DNA from: Caballeronia mineralivorans PML1(12)
Lineage (GTDB): Bacteria > Pseudomonadota > Gammaproteobacteria > Burkholderiales > Burkholderiaceae
Direction of reading: 5' to 3'
DNA length: 64,000 nt
NCBI RefSeq assembly: GCF_001028175.1
Contig: NZ_AEJF01000075.1
Span: forward strand, 1-64,000
Under the pieces are notes generated by a model. It saw only the letters and a program-made list of their open reading frames with translations. It did no database searches and was not told where the DNA came from. Made by a program: the position numbers and the translations under genes. Each line of letters begins with the position of its first letter. Position 1 is the first letter of the stretch. Positions 53,578-62,186 of this stretch are shown here, one piece after another.

Positions 53578-54432
53578 ATGCGCTTGCTCGAGTCAATCGA
53601 CCACACCGCGTGGGCCACATGCCAGCGGTGCGGAAACACCTGTTCAGGCGGCCAACGGTGCAGCCGATGCGGCCAAACGCCGACCCTCCTGCAACGTCTA
53701 GCAAGTTTTTCCAACTTCTCGAACGGAAAGAAAGGTGGCTCGCGCGCCATCCTGCGTCGCACGCGTTCGCGAGGCGCGTATCCGGGACTGGCAGAAACCG
53801 CGCTTCTTTTTGATCAGGAACGCAGGAGGCGCATGACGCGAATTGCGCTTGCTTGCGCGATTTGCGCTGTAGCAGTCGCTACCTATTTTTTCGCGGCACC
53901 TCATCTTGCGGGCATCGGTTTGCACCCGCGAGCCGATGACGCACACATACTTGTAGCAGGGCCAGTGATCAAAAGCGGTGCGGCGGCTGCGCCAGGAACG
54001 AACGTCTTGCCGACACAGTCGTCGCAATTGAATAGCGGCCGAAATGCCGACACTAAATCGGTAACGAATGAGAACGCGCGAACGCAGAATCCCGATGTCA
54101 GCGAATTTTATCGCTCGTTGCAGAGCCGGAATCTATTCGTGGCCCACCGGCGTCTCGCCGGGATGTCGGAGAACGGTAAAGGTCCCGGCCAGTTGGAACA
54201 GATGCACGCCGACCTGGCCAGCCGCGAACATATGCGGGATGAATATATGCAACGCGCCAGGCACTGCCGTGACGTAGACGACTGGCAGTGCGTTTCCGAA
54301 AACGCCACGCAAGCGTCCGCCATCGATGCATCCAGCGTGCAGGCAAAACGTCTTGTCGCCCTGGCAGCGAAGGAAATGGGCAATGGTTCGGGTGGGTTGC
54401 ATAGGGGCCGCGCTATCGGGCACCCTGCGTGA
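53578..54432 (+). CDS. Zinc-ribbon protein with one membrane helix
   Basis: This 284-residue protein begins with a cysteine cluster (Cys15, Cys18, Cys22, Cys28, Cys31; pattern C-x2-C-x3-C-x5-C-x2-C) that looks like a zinc ribbon. A basic linker follows, then one membrane helix at about residues 87-107. The C-terminal part is helical and TPR-like with a Cys pair (HCRDVDDWQC). Topology suggests a cytoplasmic zinc domain and a periplasmic helical domain. GGAG six bases before the ATG at 53578 sets the start. It lies 51 bases after the sigma-54 activator and may be its partner or target. No known family is recognised. Confidence 0.75.
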   Translation: MRLLESIDHTAWATCQRCGNTCSGGQRCSRCGQTPTLLQRLASFSNFSNGKKGGSRAILRRTRSRGAYPGLAETALLFDQERRRRMTRIALACAICAVAVATYFFAAPHLAGIGLHPRADDAHILVAGPVIKSGAAAAPGTNVLPTQSSQLNSGRNADTKSVTNENARTQNPDVSEFYRSLQSRNLFVAHRRLAGMSENGKGPGQLEQMHADLASREHMRDEYMQRARHCRDVDDWQCVSENATQASAIDASSVQAKRLVALAAKEMGNGSGGLHRGRAIGHPA

Positions 54433-54860
54433 TATCGGCCAGAGCATCTCTCACGTCGCCAATCAAAGCTGGCCACCCCGCCTCGCGCTGGCGGAACAGA
54501 TACATATTGTTGGGGTACCACGGTGATCTGGATCCTGTTCGATGCCAGCGCCAGTCAACCCCCGTTTGCGGCAGCATCAACCAGCACGCAACACCCAGCG
54601 CACCGGCCACATGACGGGCTCCTTGCACTGTGGTCGGTCGCCGATACTTAAGGGATCGCTTATCTCGCGCCCGCAAAATCCGCGAAAAAACATTACTCGG
54701 CTCTCGTAAACCCGGTTGTCGGGCATCGCAGGGACGGCCGTAAACACTGACAACAGCAAAGAATATCGGGCGCTGTGCCTGACAACGAGGCGACGCGCTC
54801 CAGTGTCTTACGCGAACGGTCCTGACCGGCGCAGACGGAGCAGGCCAGAGTGAGTGAACG
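54433..54860. other. Intergenic stretch, no gene supported
   Basis: About 430 bases precede the chemoreceptor gene. A long antisense frame that crosses this region is a shadow of the chemoreceptor frame and lacks family features. The promoter of the chemoreceptor is probably here. Confidence 0.4.
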
Positions 54861-56009
54861 ATGATCAAACTTTCGAACTTCCGCTTGACGACGCGAATTA
54901 CGTCGGGCTTTGCAGTGATGGTGCTTCTGGTGGCCGGCGTGGGCGCTATGGCGATCTGGGCGATGCAAAGTGCACTGGATGCCCAGGCATCGACCGCATT
55001 GCGCGCACGGATGGGCACGATGTTGTGGATGGTCGGTGTTGCCTCGGTTTGCGCAGCAGCCGTTGGCATCGCGCTCGGCTGGGCGATTCGACGCAGCATC
55101 AAGATACCGGTCGAACGAGTGGTGGCGTCAGTCGGACGCATTGCGGGCGGGGATCTGGTTACCCGGGTCGAATCGCACGGCCGGGACGAAATTGCATGGC
55201 TGAACCATGAGCTTAACCAGATGCGCAAGAAGCTGCAGACCACGATCGCCGACGTAAGGAGTTCAGCGGAAGCCGTTGCCCAGGCGTCGGGCGAAATCGC
55301 TTCCGGAAACAACGACCTGAGCGCGCGTACCGAGCAACAGGCAATCAGTCTTCAGCGCACCGCACATTCAATGGACTCGCTGACCGACACGGTCAAGCAC
55401 AACGCCGACCACGCGCAGCAGGCCAATCATCTGGCCGCGAAAGCAAGCGATGTTGCGATCAAGGGCGGCCGGGTGATGAACGAAGTCGTGACGACGATGG
55501 GCGAAATCAACGCGAGCGCCAGCAAGATCGAGGACATCATCGGTGTGATCGACGGCATCGCGTTTCAAACGAATATCCTGGCGCTGAATGCGGCGGTCGA
55601 GGCCGCGCGTGCAGGCGAGCAAGGGCGAGGCTTCGCGGTGGTCGCCACGGAAGTGCGCGGACTGGCACAGCGCAGCGCCGCCGCCGCGAAGGAGATCAAA
55701 GCGTTGATCGGCCAGTCGGTGACGAAGGTCGAGGCGGGTGTCCGGCTAGTCGATCTGGCAGGTAACACCATGGGCGAAATCCTGAAGAGCGTGGAACAGG
55801 TCACCCAGATCATGGGCGAGATCAGCACCGCCAGCGCTGATCAGCGAGCCGGCATCGAGCAGGTCGACGAGGCTATCGCGGAGATAGAAAGCGTCACCCA
55901 GCAGAACGCTGCGCTGGTCGAACAGGCTTCAGCTGCAGCGGGGTCGTTGCAGGAGCAGTCGCAGACGCTCGCAAACGCGGTGAGCATTTTTCAGATCAAG
56001 AAAGTCTGA
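54861..56009 (+). CDS. Chemoreceptor (MCP) lacking its periplasmic sensor domain
   Basis: This 382-residue protein has membrane helix 1 at about 12-34 and helix 2 at about 52-75, leaving only some 17 residues outside. A HAMP domain follows (about 77-130), then a complete signalling hairpin with the tip [31 protein letters not shown]. Typical relatives are about 520-550 residues with a 150-residue periplasmic four-helix bundle, so the sensor has been deleted or never existed. The C-terminus lacks a NWETF-type pentapeptide. It could sense membrane state, act through helper proteins, or signal constitutively. Confidence 0.93.
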   Translation: MIKLSNFRLTTRITSGFAVMVLLVAGVGAMAIWAMQSALDAQASTALRARMGTMLWMVGVASVCAAAVGIALGWAIRRSIKIPVERVVASVGRIAGGDLVTRVESHGRDEIAWLNHELNQMRKKLQTTIADVRSSAEAVAQASGEIASGNNDLSARTEQQAISLQRTAHSMDSLTDTVKHNADHAQQANHLAAKASDVAIKGGRVMNEVVTTMGEINASASKIEDIIGVIDGIAFQTNILALNAAVEAARAGEQGRGFAVVATEVRGLAQRSAAAAKEIKALIGQSVTKVEAGVRLVDLAGNTMGEILKSVEQVTQIMGEISTASADQRAGIEQVDEAIAEIESVTQQNAALVEQASAAAGSLQEQSQTLANAVSIFQIKKV

Positions 56010-56026
56010 CTCGGACAGCCACGCGT

Positions 56027-56641
56027 TTATTGCGTCGCGCCGACCTGGCGCAGTGCATCCTCTGCAACCATGTTGCGTTGTGCGGTCGCCATTTGCAACG
56101 CGGTTCCACCACGTGCGTCGACATGATTGACGTCAGCGCCGTGGGCAACAAGCACGGGAATCATATCGAGCCGGCCGAATAGCGCAGCAAACGACAATGC
56201 CGTTTCCCCCGCGTTGTTGGTTTGATCGATATTGCAATGCGTGTCGAGCAGTATCTTCGCAATATTCGTCTCGCCTTTGAAGAGCGCGCCCATCAAAGCC
56301 GTGTTGCCGTGTACGTCGGCGGCGCAAGCGTTGGCTCCCGCGGCAAGAAGCACCTTCAAGGTATCGGGGTGATCGTCGTATGCGCTCAGGATGAGCGCGG
56401 TATATCCCTGGGGCGTTTTCGTCTCCAGCGGGTAATGTGCATCGATCAGCGCCTGCACAATATCCGTACGCCCGGCACGCGCGGCGGCAAACCAGTCATC
56501 CGAAATTCGCGTGGCATCGACCAGTCCCGAATAGCCGCCCGGCAAATAAGCGTGCTCCGCACAACCCGCCATTAACAGTGCGGCTATGGCAGTGACCGTG
56601 GCGGCGCGAACAAGATGCCGCGCGGTGGAAAAGCATCGCAT
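56027..56641 (-). CDS. Periplasmic ankyrin-repeat lipoprotein (AnkB-like)
   Basis: This 204-residue protein has a lipoprotein signal with lipobox LLMAGC (Cys27). About four ankyrin repeats follow (TPQGYTALILSAYDDHPDTL, VHGNTALMGALFKG, NAGETALSFAALFG, ARGGTALQMATAQ). In Pseudomonas aeruginosa a periplasmic ankyrin protein (AnkB) next to the catalase gene katB is needed for full catalase activity. Here the gene directly follows a secreted catalase gene on the same strand, with a hairpin between them. GGAG seven bases before the ATG supports the start. Envelope location and catalase-helper role are inference from that precedent. Confidence 0.9.
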   Translation of the reverse strand: MRCFSTARHLVRAATVTAIAALLMAGCAEHAYLPGGYSGLVDATRISDDWFAAARAGRTDIVQALIDAHYPLETKTPQGYTALILSAYDDHPDTLKVLLAAGANACAADVHGNTALMGALFKGETNIAKILLDTHCNIDQTNNAGETALSFAALFGRLDMIPVLVAHGADVNHVDARGGTALQMATAQRNMVAEDALRQVGATQ

Positions 56642-56675
56642 TATGTTCTCCGTAATGAACCATATTCAACCAACA

Positions 56676-56700
56676 GGGAGCCCGCTTGACGCAGGCTCCC
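56676..56700 (-). terminator. Hairpin between catalase and ankyrin genes
   Basis: GGGAGCC-N11-GGCTCCC forms a perfect seven-base-pair stem in the 67-base gap between the two minus-strand genes. It is a partial terminator or an mRNA processing site that may lower ankyrin-gene expression relative to catalase. Confidence 0.55.
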
Positions 56701-56708
56701 TTAGTGCT

Positions 56709-58249
56709 TCAGTTTTCGCTCAGGTGCGCGGCCGCATCCTTCACCCGCGCAACATCCGCGTTGGTCGCACGCGCAAGGCGAGTACCGTAGTCGGCATCGG
56801 CCTTATAGAAGTACGAAAGCATGGCGTACTTGTTCGCGTCGTTGGTGACGCGGCCAAGGTCGCCCGATAGCGCCGTGATGAGGTCGGTCTTCCCGGTTTC
56901 AGACAACGTCCGGTAGTACTCACCGGCCTGACGGAAGTCGAGCGTCTTATGGATCGCTCTTTGCTGCGTCGTGCCCATGAGCGGCGTCTGCACGGACTTG
57001 TACTTGTCCTGCTGGGCAATCTCAGCGACTCCGGAAGGCTCATAGTTCACCTCACCCTTTCGATCGCCGGCATTCATGAAACCGTCCTGGTTGTTATTGC
57101 TGACCGGGACGACCGGGCGATTGATCGGCAACTGGTTGTAGTTCGGGCCAAGGCGATACATCTGCGTGTCGGCGTAGGAGAACAAGCGTCCCTGCAACAT
57201 CCGGTCCTCGGAAGGCTCGATGCCCGGCACCAGCCGCGAGGGCGCGAATGCCGACTCCTCCGTCGACTCGAAGTAGTTATCCGGAACGCGGTTGAGCGTC
57301 ATCGTGCCGACCTTCTGTTCAGGGATGGACGATGGCCACACCTTAGTGTCGTCAAGCGCATCGAAATCGAACTTGTCCAGGTCCTTGGGCGAGAGCACCT
57401 GGATGTACAGGTCCCACTGCGGATACGAATGCGCCTTGACCGAGTTGTACAGGTCGTTGGTCATCAGGTTCCAGTCGGCGCCGATCGAATGCGGGATGTC
57501 CTGAGGACGAATGCCTTCGACCCCTTGACGGCTCTTCCAGTGAAACTTCACGTAGTGGACTTCGCCCTTGGCATTGACGAACTTGAACGCGTGCACGCCG
57601 TAGCCGTCCATGTGCCTGTATGAATCCGGCATGCCCTCGTCCGTGTAAAGGTGCGTGAGCATATTCGTCGCTTCAGGCGAATGGGAGAAGAAATCGAACG
57701 CCAGGTTCGGGTCCTGCACACCCGTTACGGCCGATGGTTTGTTCGCATGCACGAAGTCCGGGAACTTGATGGCGTCGCGAATGAAGAAGATCGGCCAGTT
57801 GATACCGACCATGTCCCAATTGCCCTGCTGCGTGTAGAACTTGACAGCAAAGCCACGCGGATCGCGAGCTTGCTCCGGCGATCCACGATAGCCCATCACC
57901 GTCGAGAATCGTACGAACACCGGTGTCTTCGTCCCAGGAGTGAAAACCGCAGCCTCGGTCAGCGAACTGATGTCGCTGGTCGGCACGAACTCGCCAAAAA
58001 TCCCCGTGCCCCGCGCATGCACGACGCGTTCGGGTATGCGCTCCCGATCGAAGCGTTGCAGCTTTTCGATGAGATGCGAGTCCTGCAGAAGAACCGGCCC
58101 TCGGGCCCCGCCGTCTGGGAATTCTGGTTATCGCCGACCGGCGATCCGCTATCCGCGGTCATGCCTTCAGCGTAGGCGAATTGGGCAATTGATATTGCCG
58201 AGATAAACGAGAAGGTACTTGCGGCGATTTGTTTCTTGGATATTTTCAC
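56709..58249 (-). pseudogene. katB: Secreted monofunctional catalase, one-base frameshift
   Basis: The reading frame starts at GTG 58249 (AGGA upstream) with a signal peptide (FISAISIAQFAYA) and the mature opening GSPVGDNQNSQTAGPEG. Near 58094-58102 it slips out of frame. The expected continuation (PVLLQDSHLIEKLQRFDRER and so on) is found in the next frame, and the rest runs intact from the codon at 58022 to 56709. That part contains HARG with the active-site His, the haem-binding tyrosine in RLFSYADTQMYRLGP and the full core. The length 1541 is one short of a multiple of three, so one C or G is missing in a GC run. This is either an inactivating mutation or a sequencing error. A restart at 58022 would lack the signal and the N-terminal arm. 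Confidence 0.88.
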
Positions 58250-58311
58250 GTTGTATTCCTGTTTCAGGTGGAAACCGCAGGAATACTAGAACCCGGTCAT
58301 TCGACGCGCCA

Positions 58312-58348
58312 ATCTCTTTTTTCTATGAACGCAATAGCAACTGGTTTT
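58312..58348 (-). promoter_or_regulatory. Possible OxyR site upstream of the catalase gene
   Basis: CTAT-N7-ATAG at 58323-58337 is the exact central block of the OxyR consensus ATAG-N7-CTAT-N7-ATAG-N7-CTAT. The outer blocks are only half conserved (ATCT and TTTT). It sits about 75 bases upstream of the catalase start. Confidence 0.4.
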
Positions 58349-58719
58349 TATGGAATTAAGAAACATTACAGAAGCGAAAAAGAAATCGGATTAATTCTTG
58401 TTGCGTGATCGGTGAACCCCTGATAAATCATCGAGATATATGACGTGAATGTGAAGGCAGTGAATTATTGCGGTTTCCAGAGAAAACTCAGATCAAGGCG
58501 TCTTTGCATTGCTGTTCCATAAACAATGCATGCTCCGTTTGCAGCGCTACTGGAAGCTGTGGTGGCCGGAGGCGACGTTGTGTGAGTGTATTGTGTGCCG
58601 GTGTCCTGACGGACGCTGTTAAGGCTGACTTGAGTGGAGCACATCACAATTGCGTGAATTTTGGGATATCGTTTATGAGGTGTTGATTGTTTGTCTCTGA
58701 TTTTTACGAATTATTTTAT

Positions 58720-58735
58720 TGTGACGTAGATCACT
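58720..58735. promoter_or_regulatory. CRP-like site without an adjacent gene
   Basis: TGTGA-CGTAGA-TCACT differs from TGTGA-N6-TCACA at one position. The nearest start is the catalase gene about 470 bases away, so its target is unclear. Confidence 0.3.
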
Positions 58736-58942
58736 AAAAAGTCAAATGGCGCGGGAGGCATGGGAGCAAGAACCGTTGAGGAAATCGGATGACCCAGCCG
58801 GATTACCGGGCCAATTGATATCACGCGTCCGCATCAATACATTGCAGATACCTTTGAACTCTGTGACAAAATCAATCGCGGAGATATTCCGTGTCGCTAG
58901 TTCATGAAACTAAGTCGCTGTTGCGAAATTAGTTGAGTGGAC

Positions 58943-59141
58943 GGGGGGCGTTCGCACTCGGGGTTGGTCTGGGGTTTTTGGGGCGGGTGGTCGGGGGTGA
59001 TGCTGGGTTGCTGCTTTCGGCCTTAGTGGTCTGCGGGAGTTAGACAGACCGGCCACGGACGCAGAAAGCAGCAACCCGGCATTGACCCCGACCACCCACA
59101 CCGGCAGCCCCAGACCAACCCCGAGTGCGAACGAAACCCCC
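58943..59141. repeat. Large imperfect inverted repeat downstream of a solute-binding-protein gene
   Basis: A left arm (58943-59018) and a right arm (59064-59141) are near reverse complements over about 75 bases. Shared blocks include CGTTCGCACTCGGGGTTGG, GGGTGGTCGGGG and GGGTTGCTGCTTTC. The 45-base loop holds a further small pairing, GGTCTG with CAGACC. It starts two bases after the stop of the binding-protein gene and could form a very long RNA hairpin at the end of that operon. A minus-strand frame over it (58910-59146) is only the translation of the repeat. Confidence 0.8.
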
Positions 59142-59142
59142 G

Positions 59143-60219
59143 TCACTTGGCGAAGTCGGTCTTAATCTGCTCCCAAAGTTCGACATATTGAGCACGACGC
59201 GCGTCGGGTACCGGATGCACGAAGCGCAGGCGCTTTTGCACGTCGGGCGTGCCCATCACCACACGGTTAAACGCATCGGCAGGAAGTGCATCCACCGCAG
59301 CCCGGTTGGCGGATACCGCAGCGCCTATGTCCGTGTCCCACTTTACATAGAATTCCTTACTAAGCATGAAGTTGATGAACTTGGCGGCATCGGCGGGATG
59401 CTGGGACGTATTCGGAATAGCCATCGCATCGAGCCAGGCAATGGCGCCTTCGTCGGGGATCACGAACTTCACCGGCAGCTTGTAGCGTTTGGTCGCCCGG
59501 GCGGCGGCACCGGCCCAGATCGCGCCGATATCGAAATTGCCTGCCGCCATGCCTTTGAGCCACTCATCCTCGGACGACCAGAACATGCGCACCTGGGGTT
59601 TCAGATCGAGCAGCTTTGCCTTGATCTTGCCCATGTCCGGTGGATTGTTGATGTCCTGGCCCGTCGCCAGCGCGGCGAGGTTCACCGCGAAGGCAGAGTC
59701 GTCGCGCATAGCCAGGCGGCCCTTGAAACGGGGATCCCACATTGCCTGGACCGAGCCGATATTGCCCTTGACCTTGTCCGTGTTATAGGCAAACGAATTG
59801 ATGCCCCACACCCAGGGCACGGCGTAGAGGTTACCGTTGAAATTCAAGTCGGGGCTATTGCGCATTGAAGGCTGCACGGTGGCCATGTTGGGAATTGACG
59901 ATGGATCGATCTTCTTCAAGAGGCCAGTCTGATAAACCGCCAACACGGTCTGGTTGCCGATCACGACCACGTCGTAAGCGCCCGGGTTGGTGGCCAGCTT
60001 GGTGCGCATCTCCTGGTCCGAGCTGTAGTAGTCGTTCACCACTTCAATGCCGGTTTGCTTCTCGAACATCTCCAGTGCGAATTTCTCGTCGGTGCCATAA
60101 CCGTGCCAGTTCAGCACGCGGATCTGCGTCGCCGCATGGGCGTATCCACTGAACAGACCGGCGGTCGCGAGCACGGTACCCAACGCCCAGGTCAACAGGC
60201 GATTCTTCAGCTTAGCCAT
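59143..60219 (-). CDS. Polyamine-type ABC transporter substrate-binding protein
   Basis: This 358-residue periplasmic protein has a signal peptide ending at AHA (about residue 30) and then TQIRVLNWHGYGTDEKFALEMFEKQTGIEV, the characteristic opening of PotD/PotF spermidine and putrescine binding proteins. WVWGINSFAYNTDKV and AIPNTSQHPADAAKFINFMLS also match. The ATG at 60219 has GAGG upstream; the longer frame to 60303 is not used. It is the last gene of a six-gene minus-strand operon. The ligand could be a polyamine, an opine or another cationic amine. Confidence 0.92.
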   Translation of the reverse strand: MAKLKNRLLTWALGTVLATAGLFSGYAHAATQIRVLNWHGYGTDEKFALEMFEKQTGIEVVNDYYSSDQEMRTKLATNPGAYDVVVIGNQTVLAVYQTGLLKKIDPSSIPNMATVQPSMRNSPDLNFNGNLYAVPWVWGINSFAYNTDKVKGNIGSVQAMWDPRFKGRLAMRDDSAFAVNLAALATGQDINNPPDMGKIKAKLLDLKPQVRMFWSSEDEWLKGMAAGNFDIGAIWAGAAARATKRYKLPVKFVIPDEGAIAWLDAMAIPNTSQHPADAAKFINFMLSKEFYVKWDTDIGAAVSANRAAVDALPADAFNRVVMGTPDVQKRLRFVHPVPDARRAQYVELWEQIKTDFAK

Positions 60220-60313
60220 CGATATTTCCTCTCTTGTGTTCGCCAGGGACAACCAGCTTGTAACGCGGTAGCAGACGGCGGGTATTGCGGGTATTGCAAC
60301 CACCGCCGGGGTC

Positions 60314-61384
60314 TTAGTTCACCAGCAGCGTATCTGCCGGGTTCCATTCAATGACGGCTTGCTGGCCCGGATAAAGGGCGCAGCCATTGTTGTTCTGCAA
60401 GAAGAGGTTCAATTGCTGGTCGCCCATCTCGATCTTGTAGGTGATGCTGTTGCCGGTATAGATCTCGTGAGCAATCCGGCCGGTGATGCGGTTGGCCAGG
60501 TTCTGCGTCGATCCGATAGCGGAGGCGTACAAGCGCTCGGGACGCACAGCCGCCAGCACCTTCTCCCCGGTTCGCCGGTTCGATCCATGGGATGAATAGA
60601 TGATTTGTCCGTCTTCCAGCGTGACGTGGGTGACACCGTTCACCTGCGCGGAGACCTCGCCGGGAAAGAAATTGGACTCGCCCAGGAAGCTCGCCGCGAA
60701 GCGCGTTTCCGGCCTCTCGTATACCTGCCTGGGCGTGCCGACCTGTACGACCTTGCCGCCGTTGATGATGGCGACACGGTCCGACATGATCAGCGCCTCG
60801 TCCTGATCGTGAGTGACGAAGATGGTGGTGATGCCGACTTCGCGCTGGATCTTTTTCAGCTCGATCTGCATTTCGTCACGCAGTTTCTTGTCTAGCGCGC
60901 CTAGCGGTTCATCCAGCAGCACCACCCGCGGTTGCGTAGCCAGGGCACGGGCCAGCGCCACGCGCTGTTGCTGGCCGCCGGACAGTTCACTCGGGCGGCG
61001 CTCTCCGAAGCCCTGCATGCGTACGAGTGCCAGCAACGCTTCGGTGCGCCGTTTAATTTCATCCTTGGGACGATGCCGCACGGACAGGCCGAAACCAATA
61101 TTGTCGGCAACGCTCAGGTGCGGAAAGAGCGCGTAGTTCTGGAACATCATGCCGATCTCGCGCTGGTTGATCGACACGTCGCGCATGGGGCGGCCATCGA
61201 TCTCGACGCTGCCGCTGTCGGGTTCCACGAAACCCGCAATCGATCGCAACAGGGTCGTCTTGCCGCCGCCGCTCGGGCCCAGCAGCGCGAAGAATTCTCC
61301 TTCCGCGATGGATAGCGAAATGTCGTCCAGGGCCCGCGTCTTGCCGTAGTCCTTGAAGACATGCTTGATATCGACTCTACTCAT
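60314..61384 (-). CDS. Polyamine-type ABC transporter ATP-binding protein (PotA family)
   Basis: This 356-residue ATPase has Walker A GPSGGGKTT (36-44), signature LSGGQQQRVALARAL, Walker B VVLLDEPLGALD and a C-terminal TOBE/OB-fold domain that regulates uptake. The true start is the ATG at 61384; an upstream extension of the frame to 61843 shadows the permease gene. It lies two bases after the permease stop and is clearly cotranscribed. It powers the two permeases upstream. Confidence 0.95.
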   Translation of the reverse strand: MSRVDIKHVFKDYGKTRALDDISLSIAEGEFFALLGPSGGGKTTLLRSIAGFVEPDSGSVEIDGRPMRDVSINQREIGMMFQNYALFPHLSVADNIGFGLSVRHRPKDEIKRRTEALLALVRMQGFGERRPSELSGGQQQRVALARALATQPRVVLLDEPLGALDKKLRDEMQIELKKIQREVGITTIFVTHDQDEALIMSDRVAIINGGKVVQVGTPRQVYERPETRFAASFLGESNFFPGEVSAQVNGVTHVTLEDGQIIYSSHGSNRRTGEKVLAAVRPERLYASAIGSTQNLANRITGRIAHEIYTGNSITYKIEMGDQQLNLFLQNNNGCALYPGQQAVIEWNPADTLLVN

Positions 61385-61386
61385 GC

Positions 61387-62169
61387 TCAGCGCTCCCCAC
61401 CGAATTTGCTGAATCGTGCGAAAACACCCATCAGTCCCATGGAAAACAGGATGATGAGGGTCGAGATGGCATTGATCTCGGGCGTGTAGCCCTTGCGGAT
61501 TGCCGAGTAGATTTCCACCGGCAATGTCGAGACGCCGATAGGCGCAAGGAAATACGAAATGACAAACTGGTCGAAGGAAACCGCGAAGGCGAACAGCGCC
61601 GCCGCGACGATTCCCGGCGCAAGCAGCGGCACGGTGATGCGCCAGAAGGTCTGCCATGCGCTCGCGCCAAGGATGGTGGCGGCTTCTTCCAGCGATAGGT
61701 TGACGGACTTCAGCCGGCTGCCGACGATCAGTACGACATATGGTAGCGACAACGCAACATGCCCCAGCAGGATGGCATGCAGGCTGCGGTTGATGCCGAC
61801 CCAGTAGAAGAAGATCATCATCGCCGTTCCGGTGATCAGCCACGGAAAGATCAGCGAGGGCATCAGCAGCAGGTGCAGCAGCGGTTTGCCGGCGAATGAG
61901 TAGCGCGCGAATGCCAGCGCTGTCAGCGTGCCCAGCAGGGTGGCGATCAAGGTGTTGGTCATCGCGATCAGGACGCTGTTCAGGCCGGCCTGGAGCAGTT
62001 CATTGTCCTGGGCCAGCGTCTTGAACCAGACCAGATCGAACTGAAAGGGCAACTGGTACAGTTCCGAGCGGTTGAACGCCATTGCCATCATGATGACGAT
62101 GGGCAGGTAGAGGAAGACCAGCACGAGCCCCAGATAGCTGGAGGCCAGTGCGCCGAGCAGACGTTGCAT
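61387..62169 (-). CDS. ABC transporter permease (PotC family)
   Basis: This 260-residue inner-membrane permease has six helices. The binding-protein-dependent transport motif EEAATILGASAWQTFWRITVPLLAPGIVAAA contacts the ATPase. FLYLPIVIMMAMAFNRSE at the start is usual for PotC-type subunits. GAGGAG eight bases before the ATG supports the start. It pairs with the PotB-type permease to form the membrane channel. Confidence 0.94.
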   Translation of the reverse strand: MQRLLGALASSYLGLVLVFLYLPIVIMMAMAFNRSELYQLPFQFDLVWFKTLAQDNELLQAGLNSVLIAMTNTLIATLLGTLTALAFARYSFAGKPLLHLLLMPSLIFPWLITGTAMMIFFYWVGINRSLHAILLGHVALSLPYVVLIVGSRLKSVNLSLEEAATILGASAWQTFWRITVPLLAPGIVAAALFAFAVSFDQFVISYFLAPIGVSTLPVEIYSAIRKGYTPEINAISTLIILFSMGLMGVFARFSKFGGER

Positions 62170-62186
62170 GGATCAGCTCCTCTTTG

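Larger units (their letters stand above)
58250..58942. other. Gene-free region upstream of the catalase gene
   Basis: About 690 bases between the catalase start and the large inverted repeat hold no convincing gene. It contains an OxyR-like motif and a CRP-like site described separately. The plus-strand frame at 58468-58686 looks like noise. Confidence 0.45.

Noticed and set aside
58910-59146. Minus-strand frame of 78 codons over the large inverted repeat
   Set aside because: It is the translation of one arm and the loop of the repeat. It overlaps the binding-protein stop and has low-complexity composition.
61385-61843. N-terminal extension of the PotA-type ATPase frame
   Set aside because: It runs inside the permease gene in another frame, while the ATPase begins normally at 61384.
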